Source: Streptomyces sp. A0642 (GTDB lineage Bacteria; Actinomycetota; Actinomycetes; Streptomycetales; Streptomycetaceae). From it: DNA of 64,000 bases. A program made the translations under genes and the position numbers. Below are positions 43,272 through 51,162 of this stretch, one piece after another (position 1 is the stretch's first letter; each line of letters opens with the position of its first letter). Under the pieces are notes generated by a model. That model worked only from the letters and a program-made list of their open reading frames with translations. It did not search any database and was not told where the DNA came from. The stretch spans positions 124,001 to 188,000 of the forward strand of contig NZ_SSBL01000007.1 of assembly GCF_004795105.1 (NCBI RefSeq), in the 5' to 3' direction.

Positions 43272-44804
43272 ATGACCTTCCGATCTGATCTGCCGGGCAT
43301 GGCCGAGTCCTACTGGATGGCCACGGAGCCCGGCACTCCGCGACCGGCCCTGGATTCCGACACCACGGCGGACGTCGTCGTGATCGGCGGCGGCATGGCC
43401 GGGCTGAGTACCGCCTGGGAACTGACCGCTGCCGGGCGAAAGGTGACCGTACTGGAGGCCGACCGCATCGCCGCAGGAGTGAGCGGCTACACGACGGCGA
43501 AGCTCACGGCGGCCCACGGCCTCGTGTACGAGCGGCTGCGCCGCACACGCGGGCAAGAGGGCGCGCGCCAGTACGCCCGTTCACAGCAGGAGGCGGTCGA
43601 GCGGGTCGGGGCGGTGGCGGAGGAACTGGGCATCGACTGCGACTTCGAACGCCGCTCGGCCCTGACCTACACCACCGATCCGCACCGGCGTGCCCAGTTC
43701 GAGGCCGAGGCCGGGGCTGCGTCGGAAGCGGGTCTGGAGGCACGCTTCGTCACGGAGACCGACCTGCCGTTCCCGATTGCCGCTGGCGTACAGGTCACCG
43801 AACAGGCCCAGTTCCATCCCCGCACGTACATGCTCGGCCTCGCGGACGCGATCGTGGCACGCGGTGGATCCCTTTATGAGCGGACCCGGGTGACCGGCCT
43901 CAGCGAAGGCTCCCCCTGCCGGGTGCGTACGGAGAACGGCGTGACGGTCACCGCCGCGGACGTCGTCGTCGCCACGCATTACCCGGTCTTCGACCGGGCG
44001 CTTCTCTTCGCGCGCATGTCGCCGCGCCGCGAACTCGTCGTCGCCGCTCCGCTGCCCGCGGCCGAGGCGCCCGAGCACATGTACATCACCTCGGACATGG
44101 GCAAACGATCGGTCCGCACCGCGCCGCTCGACGGGGAACGACGCCTGCTGATCGTCACCGGTGAGAGCTTCACGCCCGGGACGGCCGACAGCCGCGAGCG
44201 GTTTCTGCGGCTGGACGGCTGGATGCACGAGCACTTCGCGGTCGGCAGCACGGCCTACCGGTGGGCGGCCCAGGACAACGACGTGAGCGACGGCGTTCCC
44301 CTGGTCGGGCCCTTCCACCCGGGTTCGCGCCATGTGTACGTGGCGACCGGGTTCGGGGGCTGGGGCATGAGCGGGGGCGCCATGGCCGGACAACTGCTGT
44401 CCTCGGCGCTGACGGGCGACGGGCCCGCATGGGCGGGTCTCTACGATCCGCGCAGGCTGTGGTCCACGGTCCGCGAGGGGACGGAGCTGCTGAAGCAGCA
44501 GGCCGAGGTGGCCCGGCACTTCATCGGTGACCGGCTGAAAAGCACCCACGTCGACTCCGTCGACGACATCGCTCCCGGTACCGGCGCGGTGGTCCGCGTC
44601 GACGGCCGGCGCTGTGCCGTGTACCGCGACGAGGGCGGAGAGGTCCACGCCGTGTCGGCGCGCTGCACGCACCTGGGCTGCCTGGTCGCGTTCAACGAGG
44701 CGGAGACCACGTGGGAGTGCCCCTGCCACGGCTCACGGTTCGCCATCGACGGCGAGGTGGTCCACGGACCGGCCGTGCGGCCCCTGCCCCCACGCTCGGT
44801 GTGA
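43272..44804 (+). CDS. FAD-dependent oxidoreductase with C-terminal Rieske domain
   Basis: 510 residues. DVVVIGGGMAGLSTAWELTA near residue 35 is the FAD site of a DadA/GlcD-like amine oxidase fold (about 30-400). The C-terminal 90 residues form a Rieske 2Fe-2S domain with CTHLGC near 466-471 and CPCHGSRF near 485-492. Such fusions are common in bacteria, and their substrates are largely unknown; an N-methyl or amino compound is likely from the fold. The open frame starts with ATG at 43272. Confidence 0.88.
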   Translation: MTFRSDLPGMAESYWMATEPGTPRPALDSDTTADVVVIGGGMAGLSTAWELTAAGRKVTVLEADRIAAGVSGYTTAKLTAAHGLVYERLRRTRGQEGARQYARSQQEAVERVGAVAEELGIDCDFERRSALTYTTDPHRRAQFEAEAGAASEAGLEARFVTETDLPFPIAAGVQVTEQAQFHPRTYMLGLADAIVARGGSLYERTRVTGLSEGSPCRVRTENGVTVTAADVVVATHYPVFDRALLFARMSPRRELVVAAPLPAAEAPEHMYITSDMGKRSVRTAPLDGERRLLIVTGESFTPGTADSRERFLRLDGWMHEHFAVGSTAYRWAAQDNDVSDGVPLVGPFHPGSRHVYVATGFGGWGMSGGAMAGQLLSSALTGDGPAWAGLYDPRRLWSTVREGTELLKQQAEVARHFIGDRLKSTHVDSVDDIAPGTGAVVRVDGRRCAVYRDEGGEVHAVSARCTHLGCLVAFNEAETTWECPCHGSRFAIDGEVVHGPAVRPLPPRSV

Positions 44805-44881
44805 GCCCGGCGGGCCCGTTCGGGGGAGGGGTACTCGCTCGTTCCGGGTCCCGTTTCCGCCGGCGCCGACCGCCCGGCGGA

Positions 44882-45148
44882 TCAGCCGGGCCATGCGCCG
44901 GTCGCCTTGTGGACGAACGTGGCGCCGGCCCGGTCGGTGGCCGCCTTCACCGCGGCGAAGATCGCACCCTGGAGTGCCGCCGCCACGAGGATCTCCCTCC
45001 AGGGCCGCTGCTGGTCCGTGGCGTCCGGGGCGTCCTCCTCGCCCTTGATCCGTTTCCAGACCGCCTTGAAGATTCCGCCTGCCACCGCACCGCTCAACGA
45101 GCCGAGCAGCAGCCCGACGGGCTTGTAGGCGACTTTGGACGCGTTCAT
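44882..45148 (-). CDS. DUF4235 family small membrane-associated protein
   Basis: 88 residues. YKPVGLLLGSLSGAVAGGIF is a glycine-rich hydrophobic segment, RPWREILVAAALQGAIFAAV a second. The pattern is that of DUF4235, a Streptomyces/actinobacterial family of unknown role. It follows the epimerase gene after 45 bases and is probably the last gene of the operon begun by the dehydrogenase at 47460. Confidence 0.8.
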   Translation of the reverse strand: MNASKVAYKPVGLLLGSLSGAVAGGIFKAVWKRIKGEEDAPDATDQQRPWREILVAAALQGAIFAAVKAATDRAGATFVHKATGAWPG

Positions 45149-45193
45149 CGTGCACTCCTTCGCGAGAGGAACGTCGCAGCAGCGGGGAATCCG

Positions 45194-46231
45194 TCAGCCC
45201 CACTGCTTCCCGGCCATCGGGGCCGTGTCCTCACCGTCTCCGCGGGCGACTCCCCGCAGGAAGGCCCTCAGGGCGTCCGGGCCGGAACGGACCGGCAGCC
45301 AGCCCAGTTCCCCGTGGGCCCGGGCGCAGTTCATGAGGGGGATCTTCCGTACGGCGTCGAAGAGGCTCGGCGGCGCCGGTGAGGTACGGGTCCGCCAAGC
45401 GGTGGCCAGCGCTCCCCGGACGACCGCCGCCGGGACGGGGACGACGCGGACGCCGAGCAGTTCGCCGAGCAGACGGGCGTCGACCACCGGGTCGGCGGCC
45501 AGGTTGAAGGCTCCGCGCACGTCGGTGAGCACCGCAAGTCTGAAGGCCTCCGCGGCGTCGTCGGTGTGGACCAACTGGAAGCGCAGGCCCTGCGGGTACG
45601 GCAGGAAGGGCAGCAGGTCCGGTCGGATCAGGGCGCCGGGCAGATACCGTCCCGCGAAGATGCGGCGCTGTTCGCTGGCCGAGGTCTCCTTGAACTGGAA
45701 CGTGGGCCTCATGCGTACGACACGGATCTGGGGGTGACGCAGTTCGAAGGTGTCGAGGACCCGTTCCAGGTACGCCTTCTCCCTGCAGTACGCCGCGTCC
45801 GGCCACCCGTCGGTCGGCCACTGCTCGTCGACTCCGGGGGCACGCTGGGGCCCCGGCGCATAGGCGGCGAGGGACGAGGCGTGCACCAGAACCGGGACGC
45901 CGGCTCTGCGCACCGCTTCGAACAGGCGCAGCGAGCCCTCCACGTTGCTCCGCCAGGTGACGAGCGGCCGGCGCGTCGGATGGAAGCGCCAGGCCAGGTG
46001 GACGACGGCGTCGGCGCCGGCCAGGTGCGCTTCGAGCGGCGCGAGGCCGTCCTGCCGCGACAGGTCCGCCGTCGCCCACTCCACTCCGGGGACGGCGAGG
46101 CCGGGGATGCGTCTGGCCAGACCAAGCACCGATCCCACCGCGGGGTCCCGCGACAGGGCCCGGACCACGCTCGTGCCCACGTTCCCCGTCGCGCCGGTCA
46201 CCACGACGCGCAGGCCCTGAGATGCGTTCAT
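45194..46231 (-). CDS. NAD-dependent epimerase/dehydratase family protein
   Basis: 345 residues, extended SDR fold: RVVVTGATGNVGTSVVRALS at the N-terminus and VLVHASSLAAYAPG, followed by the active-site tyrosine in YCREKAYLERVLD. It uses NAD(P); the substrate is unknown. It lies 44 bases downstream of the zinc alcohol dehydrogenase, which suggests one operon. Confidence 0.82.
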   Translation of the reverse strand: MNASQGLRVVVTGATGNVGTSVVRALSRDPAVGSVLGLARRIPGLAVPGVEWATADLSRQDGLAPLEAHLAGADAVVHLAWRFHPTRRPLVTWRSNVEGSLRLFEAVRRAGVPVLVHASSLAAYAPGPQRAPGVDEQWPTDGWPDAAYCREKAYLERVLDTFELRHPQIRVVRMRPTFQFKETSASEQRRIFAGRYLPGALIRPDLLPFLPYPQGLRFQLVHTDDAAEAFRLAVLTDVRGAFNLAADPVVDARLLGELLGVRVVPVPAAVVRGALATAWRTRTSPAPPSLFDAVRKIPLMNCARAHGELGWLPVRSGPDALRAFLRGVARGDGEDTAPMAGKQWG

Positions 46232-46275
46232 CGTCGCTCCTCGTGCTCGTCGTCCCGCTGCGGCCGGGCCCGGCC

Positions 46276-47460
46276 TCACGGCCTGAGCAGCGTCTTCACC
46301 ATGCCGTCCGCCTTCTTCTGGAAGGTTTCGTACGCCTTCGGCCCGTCGTCGAGCGGAAGGTGGTGGGTCGCGAAGCCGTCCACACCGAGCGGGTCCTCGT
46401 CGGTGAGCAGGGGCAGGATGTCGGGCACCCAACGCCTGACGTTGGCCTGGCCCATGCGCAGTTGGATCTGCTTGTCGAACAGCGTGAGCAACGGCAGCGG
46501 GTCCGCAGCGCCTCCGTAGACGCCGGAGATGGAGACGGTGCCGCCCCGGCGCACGATGTCGATCGCCGTCAGGAGCGCCGTGAGCCGGTCGACGCCGGCC
46601 CGCTCCATCAGGGTCCGCGCGGCGGCGTCGGGCAGCAGGCCGGTGGCCCAGTGGGCGGCCTTGGCGACCGGTGAGCCGTGGGCCTCCATGCCGACGGCGT
46701 CGATGACCGCGTCGGTGCCACGGCCGCCGGTGAGGTCCCGGACCGCTTGTGCCACGTCCTTCCCGTACTGCCTGAGATCCACGGTCCGGATGCCGCGCGC
46801 GGCCGACCGTGCCAGTCGTTCGGGGACCATGTCCACGCCGATGACCAGGCCCGCACCGCGGTGCTGGGCGATGCGTGCGGCCATGTCGCCGATCGGCCCC
46901 AGCCCCAGCACGGTGAGACTGCCGCCCGGGGGGACCGCGGCGTACTCGACGGCCTGCCAGGCGGTCGGCAGGACGTCCGAGAGATAGACGAAGCGGTCGT
47001 CCTCCGGGCCGTCGGGAACCTTGACGGGCAGGGTGTTGCCGAACGGCACCCGCATGAACTCGGCCTGCCCGCCCGGCACCTGGCCGTAGAGCTTGGTGTA
47101 CCCGAACAGGGCGGCACCTGTGCCGTACTCCGTCACCTGCGTGGTCTCGCACTGCGAGTGGAGCCCCCGGTCGCACATGAAGCAGTCGCCGCAGGAGACG
47201 TTGAACGGCACCACCACCCTGTCCCCGCGTGCGAGCGCCGTGACCTCGGAACCTGTCTCCTCGACCACCCCCATCGCCTCGTGGCCGAGGATGTCCCCGG
47301 GGTCGAGGAAGGGGCCCAGCACTTCGTACAGATGCAGATCGGACCCGCAGATGCCGGTCGATGTGACCCGGATGAGCACGTCCGTCGGTTCCTTGATCTT
47401 CGGGTCGGGCACGGTCGTCACGCGGACGTCCCGCCGTCCCTGCCAGGTCAGTGCACGCAT
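46276..47460 (-). CDS. Zinc-dependent alcohol dehydrogenase, formaldehyde-dehydrogenase-like
   Basis: 394 residues. GICGSDLHLYE (catalytic zinc Cys), GHEAMGVVEE (His-Glu), and the structural zinc loop CGDCFMCDRGLHSQC near 92-106 are all present; VLGLGPIGDMAARIAQHRGA is the NAD site. The long insert near the end is typical of the glutathione-independent formaldehyde dehydrogenase branch. It oxidises an alcohol or aldehyde. First gene of a probable three-gene operon. Confidence 0.87.
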   Translation of the reverse strand: MRALTWQGRRDVRVTTVPDPKIKEPTDVLIRVTSTGICGSDLHLYEVLGPFLDPGDILGHEAMGVVEETGSEVTALARGDRVVVPFNVSCGDCFMCDRGLHSQCETTQVTEYGTGAALFGYTKLYGQVPGGQAEFMRVPFGNTLPVKVPDGPEDDRFVYLSDVLPTAWQAVEYAAVPPGGSLTVLGLGPIGDMAARIAQHRGAGLVIGVDMVPERLARSAARGIRTVDLRQYGKDVAQAVRDLTGGRGTDAVIDAVGMEAHGSPVAKAAHWATGLLPDAAARTLMERAGVDRLTALLTAIDIVRRGGTVSISGVYGGAADPLPLLTLFDKQIQLRMGQANVRRWVPDILPLLTDEDPLGVDGFATHHLPLDDGPKAYETFQKKADGMVKTLLRP

Positions 47461-47516
47461 GCTTCCCTCTCCTCACTTCCGGCTGCGGTCCCGGTGCGTC
47501 GCCGGTGGTGTCCGCG

Positions 47517-47681
47517 TCAGTGACCGCTCCTGCGCCGAGCCGCTCGCGCCTCGGCCTCCGCTTTCCGTCGCCGCCCCAGCTCCTTGAGCCGGTCGTCCCC
47601 CAGAGCGGCGCCGTCCGCCCGCTCCTTGGCCCCTTTCGCTCTTATGGCCAGTGCCCGGACGAGTTCCGCGTGCCTTCCCAT
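47517..47681 (-). CDS. Small basic helical protein, 54 residues
   Basis: An ORF shorter than usual cut-offs: ATG at 47681 behind GAGGAG, stop at 47517. The product starts MGRHAELVRALAIRAKGAKE and ends in KAEAEARAARRRSGH; it is a single long charged helix, possibly coiled coil or nucleic-acid binding. It ends 57 bases before the alcohol dehydrogenase start and may lead that operon. Family not recognised. Confidence 0.5.
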   Translation of the reverse strand: MGRHAELVRALAIRAKGAKERADGAALGDDRLKELGRRRKAEAEARAARRRSGH

Positions 47682-47801
47682 CACTCCTCGTTCCTCCCCG
47701 GCGGCCGCCGTGTCCTGGTCGGTCCCCCTTCGACCCGTTCGCCCGACGGGTTCCCACGAGTCCCGCCTTCAATCGGCCCATCGGTGTCCGCGCACCTCCG
47801 T

Positions 47802-47825
47802 GTTTCACACGGGCCCGGTGGGTAC
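47802..47825 (+). promoter_or_regulatory. Candidate SigB-type promoter upstream of the sigma factor gene
   Basis: GTTT, 14 bases and GGGTAC match the Streptomyces SigB/F-family consensus closely. It lies 281 bases before the sigma factor ATG and would allow autoregulation. A separate -10-like TAGAAT is at 47981-47986 without a clear -35. Confidence 0.5.
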
Positions 47826-47998
47826 CCGTTCGTCACGCTCCCGGCGTACGCGGCAGCGCAGGCACTGGTGGTTGGGAAGACAGCCCCGGTGCCGCCCGCC
47901 GCCCACAGCCCACCGCACGGCCGGGCAGCCGGGCGGCCGGTCGGAGGGCGCTTCTCCTGCGTGCGGGACCACTCGAACGGTAGAATGGGGGCGTGCTT

Positions 47999-48047
47999 CG
48001 GACAGGAGGCACACCCGTGGAGTCACGCTCCGGGTGCGCCCTGTCCG
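47999..48047 (+). promoter_or_regulatory. Bulged 5'-leader hairpin of the sigma factor gene
   Basis: CGGACAGG (47999-48006) pairs with CCTGTCCG (48040-48047). After an AG bulge the helix continues as GCACACCC with GGGTGCGC (one mismatch), closing a loop at 48017-48031. It buries an AGGAGG sequence at 48004-48009. The hairpin ends 58 bases before the sigma factor start. Confidence 0.45.
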
Positions 48048-48105
48048 GACCGCCTCGCTCCCCGGGTGAAAGCCGCACACCGCATCGCCGAGGGAGTGAC
48101 GCGCC

Positions 48106-48891
48106 ATGGCTGACGCCCACGCACGAGTACGGGAACCGGTCGACTGCCCCGACTCGGCCTTCCGCCGGTTGCGGACCCTGTCCGACGGCCCCGAGAAGGA
48201 CGATCTGCGTCAGGCGATCGTCTGCGCCTGGCTGCCCATGGCGCACCGGCTGGCCGGCAAGTACCGCAGCCGCGGAGAGGCACTGGAGGATCTGCGTCAA
48301 GTAGCGGCGATGGGCCTGGTGAAGGCCGTCGACCGCTACGACCCGTCGCGCGGCAAGGCGTTCGAGACGTACGCCATCCCCACGGTCACGGGCGAGCTGA
48401 AGCGGCACTTCCGGGACCACACGTGGGGCATTCACGTTCCCCGGCGGGTGCAGGATCTGCGCAACACGGTGCGCCTCGCACGGCGCGACCTCTCGCAGCG
48501 GCTGGAGGGCCGTGTCCCGACCGACGACGAGATAGCGGCCGACACCGGCCTGAGCCCGGAAGAGGTGCGTACGGGCCTGGAGGCCCTGGACAGCTACCGG
48601 ACGTTCTCGCTGGACGCGGAGGTTCCGGGAGGAGACCGCGGCTACTCACTCATCGACACGATGGGCTGCTGCGACGCTGCCCTCGACGTCGCCGTCGACC
48701 GCGAGGCGGTGAAGCCGGCGCTGCGGCGCCTGCCGGAGCGCGAACGCACCATCCTGTACTTGCGGTTCTTCCGCGACATGACGCAGGACAGCATCGCCGA
48801 GACGCTCGGCATCTCGCAGATGCACGTGTCCCGGCTGATCAGTCAGTGCTGTGCCGAGGTACGACGAGAGGCCCTGCAGGGCGTGGGCTGA
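48106..48891 (+). CDS. RNA polymerase sigma factor, SigB/SigF/SigG type
   Basis: 261 residues, the length and layout of group 3 stress sigma factors. Region 2 contains DLRQVAAMGLVKAVDRYDP near 64-82; region 3 has TDDEIAADTGLSPEEV; region 4 ends with the helix-turn-helix MTQDSIAETLGISQMHVSRL. ATG at 48106 follows GAGGGAG. It probably directs transcription from GNNT-N14-16-GGGTA promoters, several of which appear in this window. No anti-sigma factor gene is adjacent, so control may be by a distant partner-switching module. Confidence 0.9.
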   Translation: MADAHARVREPVDCPDSAFRRLRTLSDGPEKDDLRQAIVCAWLPMAHRLAGKYRSRGEALEDLRQVAAMGLVKAVDRYDPSRGKAFETYAIPTVTGELKRHFRDHTWGIHVPRRVQDLRNTVRLARRDLSQRLEGRVPTDDEIAADTGLSPEEVRTGLEALDSYRTFSLDAEVPGGDRGYSLIDTMGCCDAALDVAVDREAVKPALRRLPERERTILYLRFFRDMTQDSIAETLGISQMHVSRLISQCCAEVRREALQGVG

Positions 48892-48940
48892 CGGGTCCCG
48901 GACGTACGGTGCGCAGGGAGCCGGCGGAGGGCGGAGGGAA

Positions 48941-48969
48941 CACGGAAGCCCTTGAAGACGGCTTCCGTG
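48941..48969. terminator. Bidirectional terminator between sigma factor and YbdK-type genes
   Basis: CACGGAAGCC (48941-48950) pairs perfectly with GGCTTCCGTG (48960-48969) around a 9-base loop between two convergent genes. Confidence 0.75.
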
Positions 48970-48983
48970 CCCCGCCCGTCCTC

Positions 48984-50075
48984 CTATCCCCGGCTCCTCG
49001 CCACGCACTCGGCGACGGTCGCGCGCAGGCTTCCGGTCTCGGCCAGCAGCCTGCGCTGGACCCGGGCCCCCGGTCCGCGCGACATCACCGCTCTCAGGGC
49101 GCTCTCCGCCGACGCGAGGTCCCCGGTGTCCTCCAAGGCGTCTCGGACATGGGCCAGCAGGACGTCCAGAACGTCTTCGGCCGGTGCGGGCCTCATGGTC
49201 CGGGGATGCAGCAGGCTGCCCTCCAGTCCCGAGCGGCCCGCCTGCCAGGCCGCCATCCGCAGAACACTCACCGGCAGCGCGTCCGGCGGCTCACCGGCTC
49301 GCCAGCCGCGGGCCGCCGTCTCGACCAGCCCGCGCGCCAGGGTGGCCAGCAGCACGGTGTCGGCCGGGTCCAGGCACACGTCCGCCACCCTGATCTCGAC
49401 GGTGGGGTAGCGATGCGAGAGCCGCGCGTCGAAGTAGACCATGCCCTTGTCGCGCAGGACTCCGGTGTCGATGAGCGCCTCCACCTGCTGGTGGTAGCTC
49501 TCCGCGGAGCCGAAGACCTCCACGGGGCCCGCCGAGGGCCAGCGGTTCCACACCCTGCTGCGATAGCTGTTGTACGAGCTGTCCCGTCCCTGCCAGTAGG
49601 GAGAGTTCGAGGTGAGCGCCAGCAGGACCGGAAGCCAGGGGCGGATGCGGTCCAGGACGCCGACCCCCTCCTCGTCGGAGGCGACCGAGACGTGGACGTG
49701 GCAGCCGCAGGTCAGTTGCTCGCGTGCGGTGAGTCCGAACCGCCGGGCCAGCCAGCGATAGCGTTCGCCCTCCCCGATGGACGGATTCACCGGCAGGGGC
49801 GAGGTGGCCAGAGCCGCCACGGACGCCCCGAGGTCCGCTGCGCTCGCCGCCGCCTCGGCGCGCCAGCGCAGGATCTCCTCCACGAGTTCGGTCATGTCCG
49901 CGCGCGGCTCGGTGGCGAATTCCAGCTGCTGGTGGTGGAGTTCGGGTTCGAAGACGGACTCTCCCCCGGTCCGGCTCTCCGCCAGTGCCAGCACCGCTGA
50001 CGAGAGCGCCTGTGGTTCGCCGCTGCGCGCGTCGACGAGCAGCAGTTCTTCTTCGACGCCGACGGTCCTGACCAT
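48984..50075 (-). CDS. Carboxylate-amine ligase, YbdK/glutamate-cysteine ligase-like
   Basis: 363 residues. MVRTVGVEEELLLVDARSGE is the canonical start of the YbdK family; FEPELHHQQLEFATEPRADM and CGCHVHVSVASDEEG near 145 provide the ATP/metal residues of the glutamine-synthetase-like fold. It makes an amide or peptide bond from a carboxylate and an amine. Actinobacteria lack glutathione, so gamma-glutamylcysteine synthesis for that purpose is doubtful. The ATG at 50075 follows GGGGAGGG. Probably in one operon with the two genes upstream. Confidence 0.85.
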   Translation of the reverse strand: MVRTVGVEEELLLVDARSGEPQALSSAVLALAESRTGGESVFEPELHHQQLEFATEPRADMTELVEEILRWRAEAAASAADLGASVAALATSPLPVNPSIGEGERYRWLARRFGLTAREQLTCGCHVHVSVASDEEGVGVLDRIRPWLPVLLALTSNSPYWQGRDSSYNSYRSRVWNRWPSAGPVEVFGSAESYHQQVEALIDTGVLRDKGMVYFDARLSHRYPTVEIRVADVCLDPADTVLLATLARGLVETAARGWRAGEPPDALPVSVLRMAAWQAGRSGLEGSLLHPRTMRPAPAEDVLDVLLAHVRDALEDTGDLASAESALRAVMSRGPGARVQRRLLAETGSLRATVAECVARSRG

Positions 50076-50106
50076 CTTTCCCCTCCCCATTCGTCGGGCC
50101 GGCGCC

Positions 50107-50340
50107 CTACTCGGACGTATGCGGCGTCGCCGCACGGACCCGGCTGTGACGCCGGTGGCTGGTATCGCACCACGGTTGTGTGCGGCTTCTCCGGCACACG
50201 CAGATCGCCGTCACGAAGCGTTCGGAGGACACGGTGGTGCCATCGGGCATCGTCACCTCGACGGGCCCCTCCACCAGCAGGGGGCCGCCTTCGTCGAGAC
50301 GGATGCGTACGGGTTCGCGGGGTTCACGATCGCTGGGCAC
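50107..50340 (-). CDS. CDGSH iron-sulfur domain protein
   Basis: 77 residues. CVCRRSRTQPWCDTSHRR carries the C-X-C...C-D-x-x-H ligand set of CDGSH/mitoNEET 2Fe-2S proteins, with the usual RxxxxPWCD spacing. Such proteins transfer electrons or clusters. The GTG start at 50340 lies inside the 3' end of the methyltransferase gene (17-bp overlap), so the two are translationally coupled. Confidence 0.85.
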   Translation of the reverse strand: MPSDREPREPVRIRLDEGGPLLVEGPVEVTMPDGTTVSSERFVTAICVCRRSRTQPWCDTSHRRHSRVRAATPHTSE

Positions 50341-51004
50341 GGATGACCACCAGTTCCTCGGAGTCTTCGTACGGATCGACGAGGGCGCGTTCGCTGAGCC
50401 AGGCGCGGCGCGAGAGGAGCACCGGGCCGAGCGGAACCCGCGTCCTCGCGGCCACCGCGGCGTCGAGCCCCGCCCGTTCCAGACGGCTGACGGTGAGGTC
50501 CGGATCGCAGAGTCCGGAGTGCACCATCAGGAGCACTCCCCGGGGCTTGAGCGCAGCCGGCGCGTTGTCACAGATCCGGTCCAGGACCGCGCGGCCGTCG
50601 AGGCCGGCGTCCCAGGCCCGGCGGGCTCCTCGGTCCGGCACCCGGGCGTCGGGCGACGGCACGTAGGGCGGGTTGCACAGGACCAGGTCCCAGGTGCGCT
50701 CCCCCATCGCGGCGGCCAGGTCGCGGCGGCGCACTCTCACCCGGCGACGGTTCAGCAGTGCGTTGAGACGGGCCGTGGCCACGGCCCGTCTGGACACGTC
50801 CACGGCTGTCACCCGGGCGCCCCGGCCGGCTGCCGTCACCGCCAGCACCCCGCTCCCGGTGCAGACGTCGAGGACCTCCGTGCCGGGCCCGATGTCTTCC
50901 CGGTCCAGGGCGCGCAACAGGAGGCGGGTATCGGACTGGGGGGCGTACACACCCGGGGGAACCACCAGGACGGCACCGTCCCGCTCCGCTGTCTCCGTCG
51001 TCAT
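50324..51004 (-). CDS. SAM-dependent methyltransferase, HemK/PrmC-like
   Basis: 226 residues. EVLDVCTGSGVLAVTAAGRG is the SAM-binding motif and LVLCNPPYVPSPDAR the NPPY catalytic motif of N-methyltransferases acting on planar amides or adenine. It resembles the short HemK2-type enzymes that modify release factors or other proteins. First gene of a three-gene operon with the CDGSH and YbdK-type genes. Confidence 0.83.
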   Translation of the reverse strand: MTTETAERDGAVLVVPPGVYAPQSDTRLLLRALDREDIGPGTEVLDVCTGSGVLAVTAAGRGARVTAVDVSRRAVATARLNALLNRRRVRVRRRDLAAAMGERTWDLVLCNPPYVPSPDARVPDRGARRAWDAGLDGRAVLDRICDNAPAALKPRGVLLMVHSGLCDPDLTVSRLERAGLDAAVAARTRVPLGPVLLSRRAWLSERALVDPYEDSEELVVIRAQRS

Positions 51005-51162
51005 TCCGGCCCCTTTCGCGACCCTCTCGCCGAGGCCGTGCCCGTCGGGTCATCCGCTGCAACGGCCCTTCCCGGCTCGACGGTCCGCGAGCCGGTCGGC
51101 AGACTTCTCAAGAATCCCGCATCACCGCGAACGCCGCATCACGACCTGTGACCACCCGGTCC

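Noticed and set aside
47993..48304. Frame overlapping the start of the sigma factor gene, with an AGGAGG inside it
   Set aside because: It continues out of frame across conserved sigma factor region 2 and its product is proline/arginine-rich. A short leader peptide remains possible, a full gene does not.
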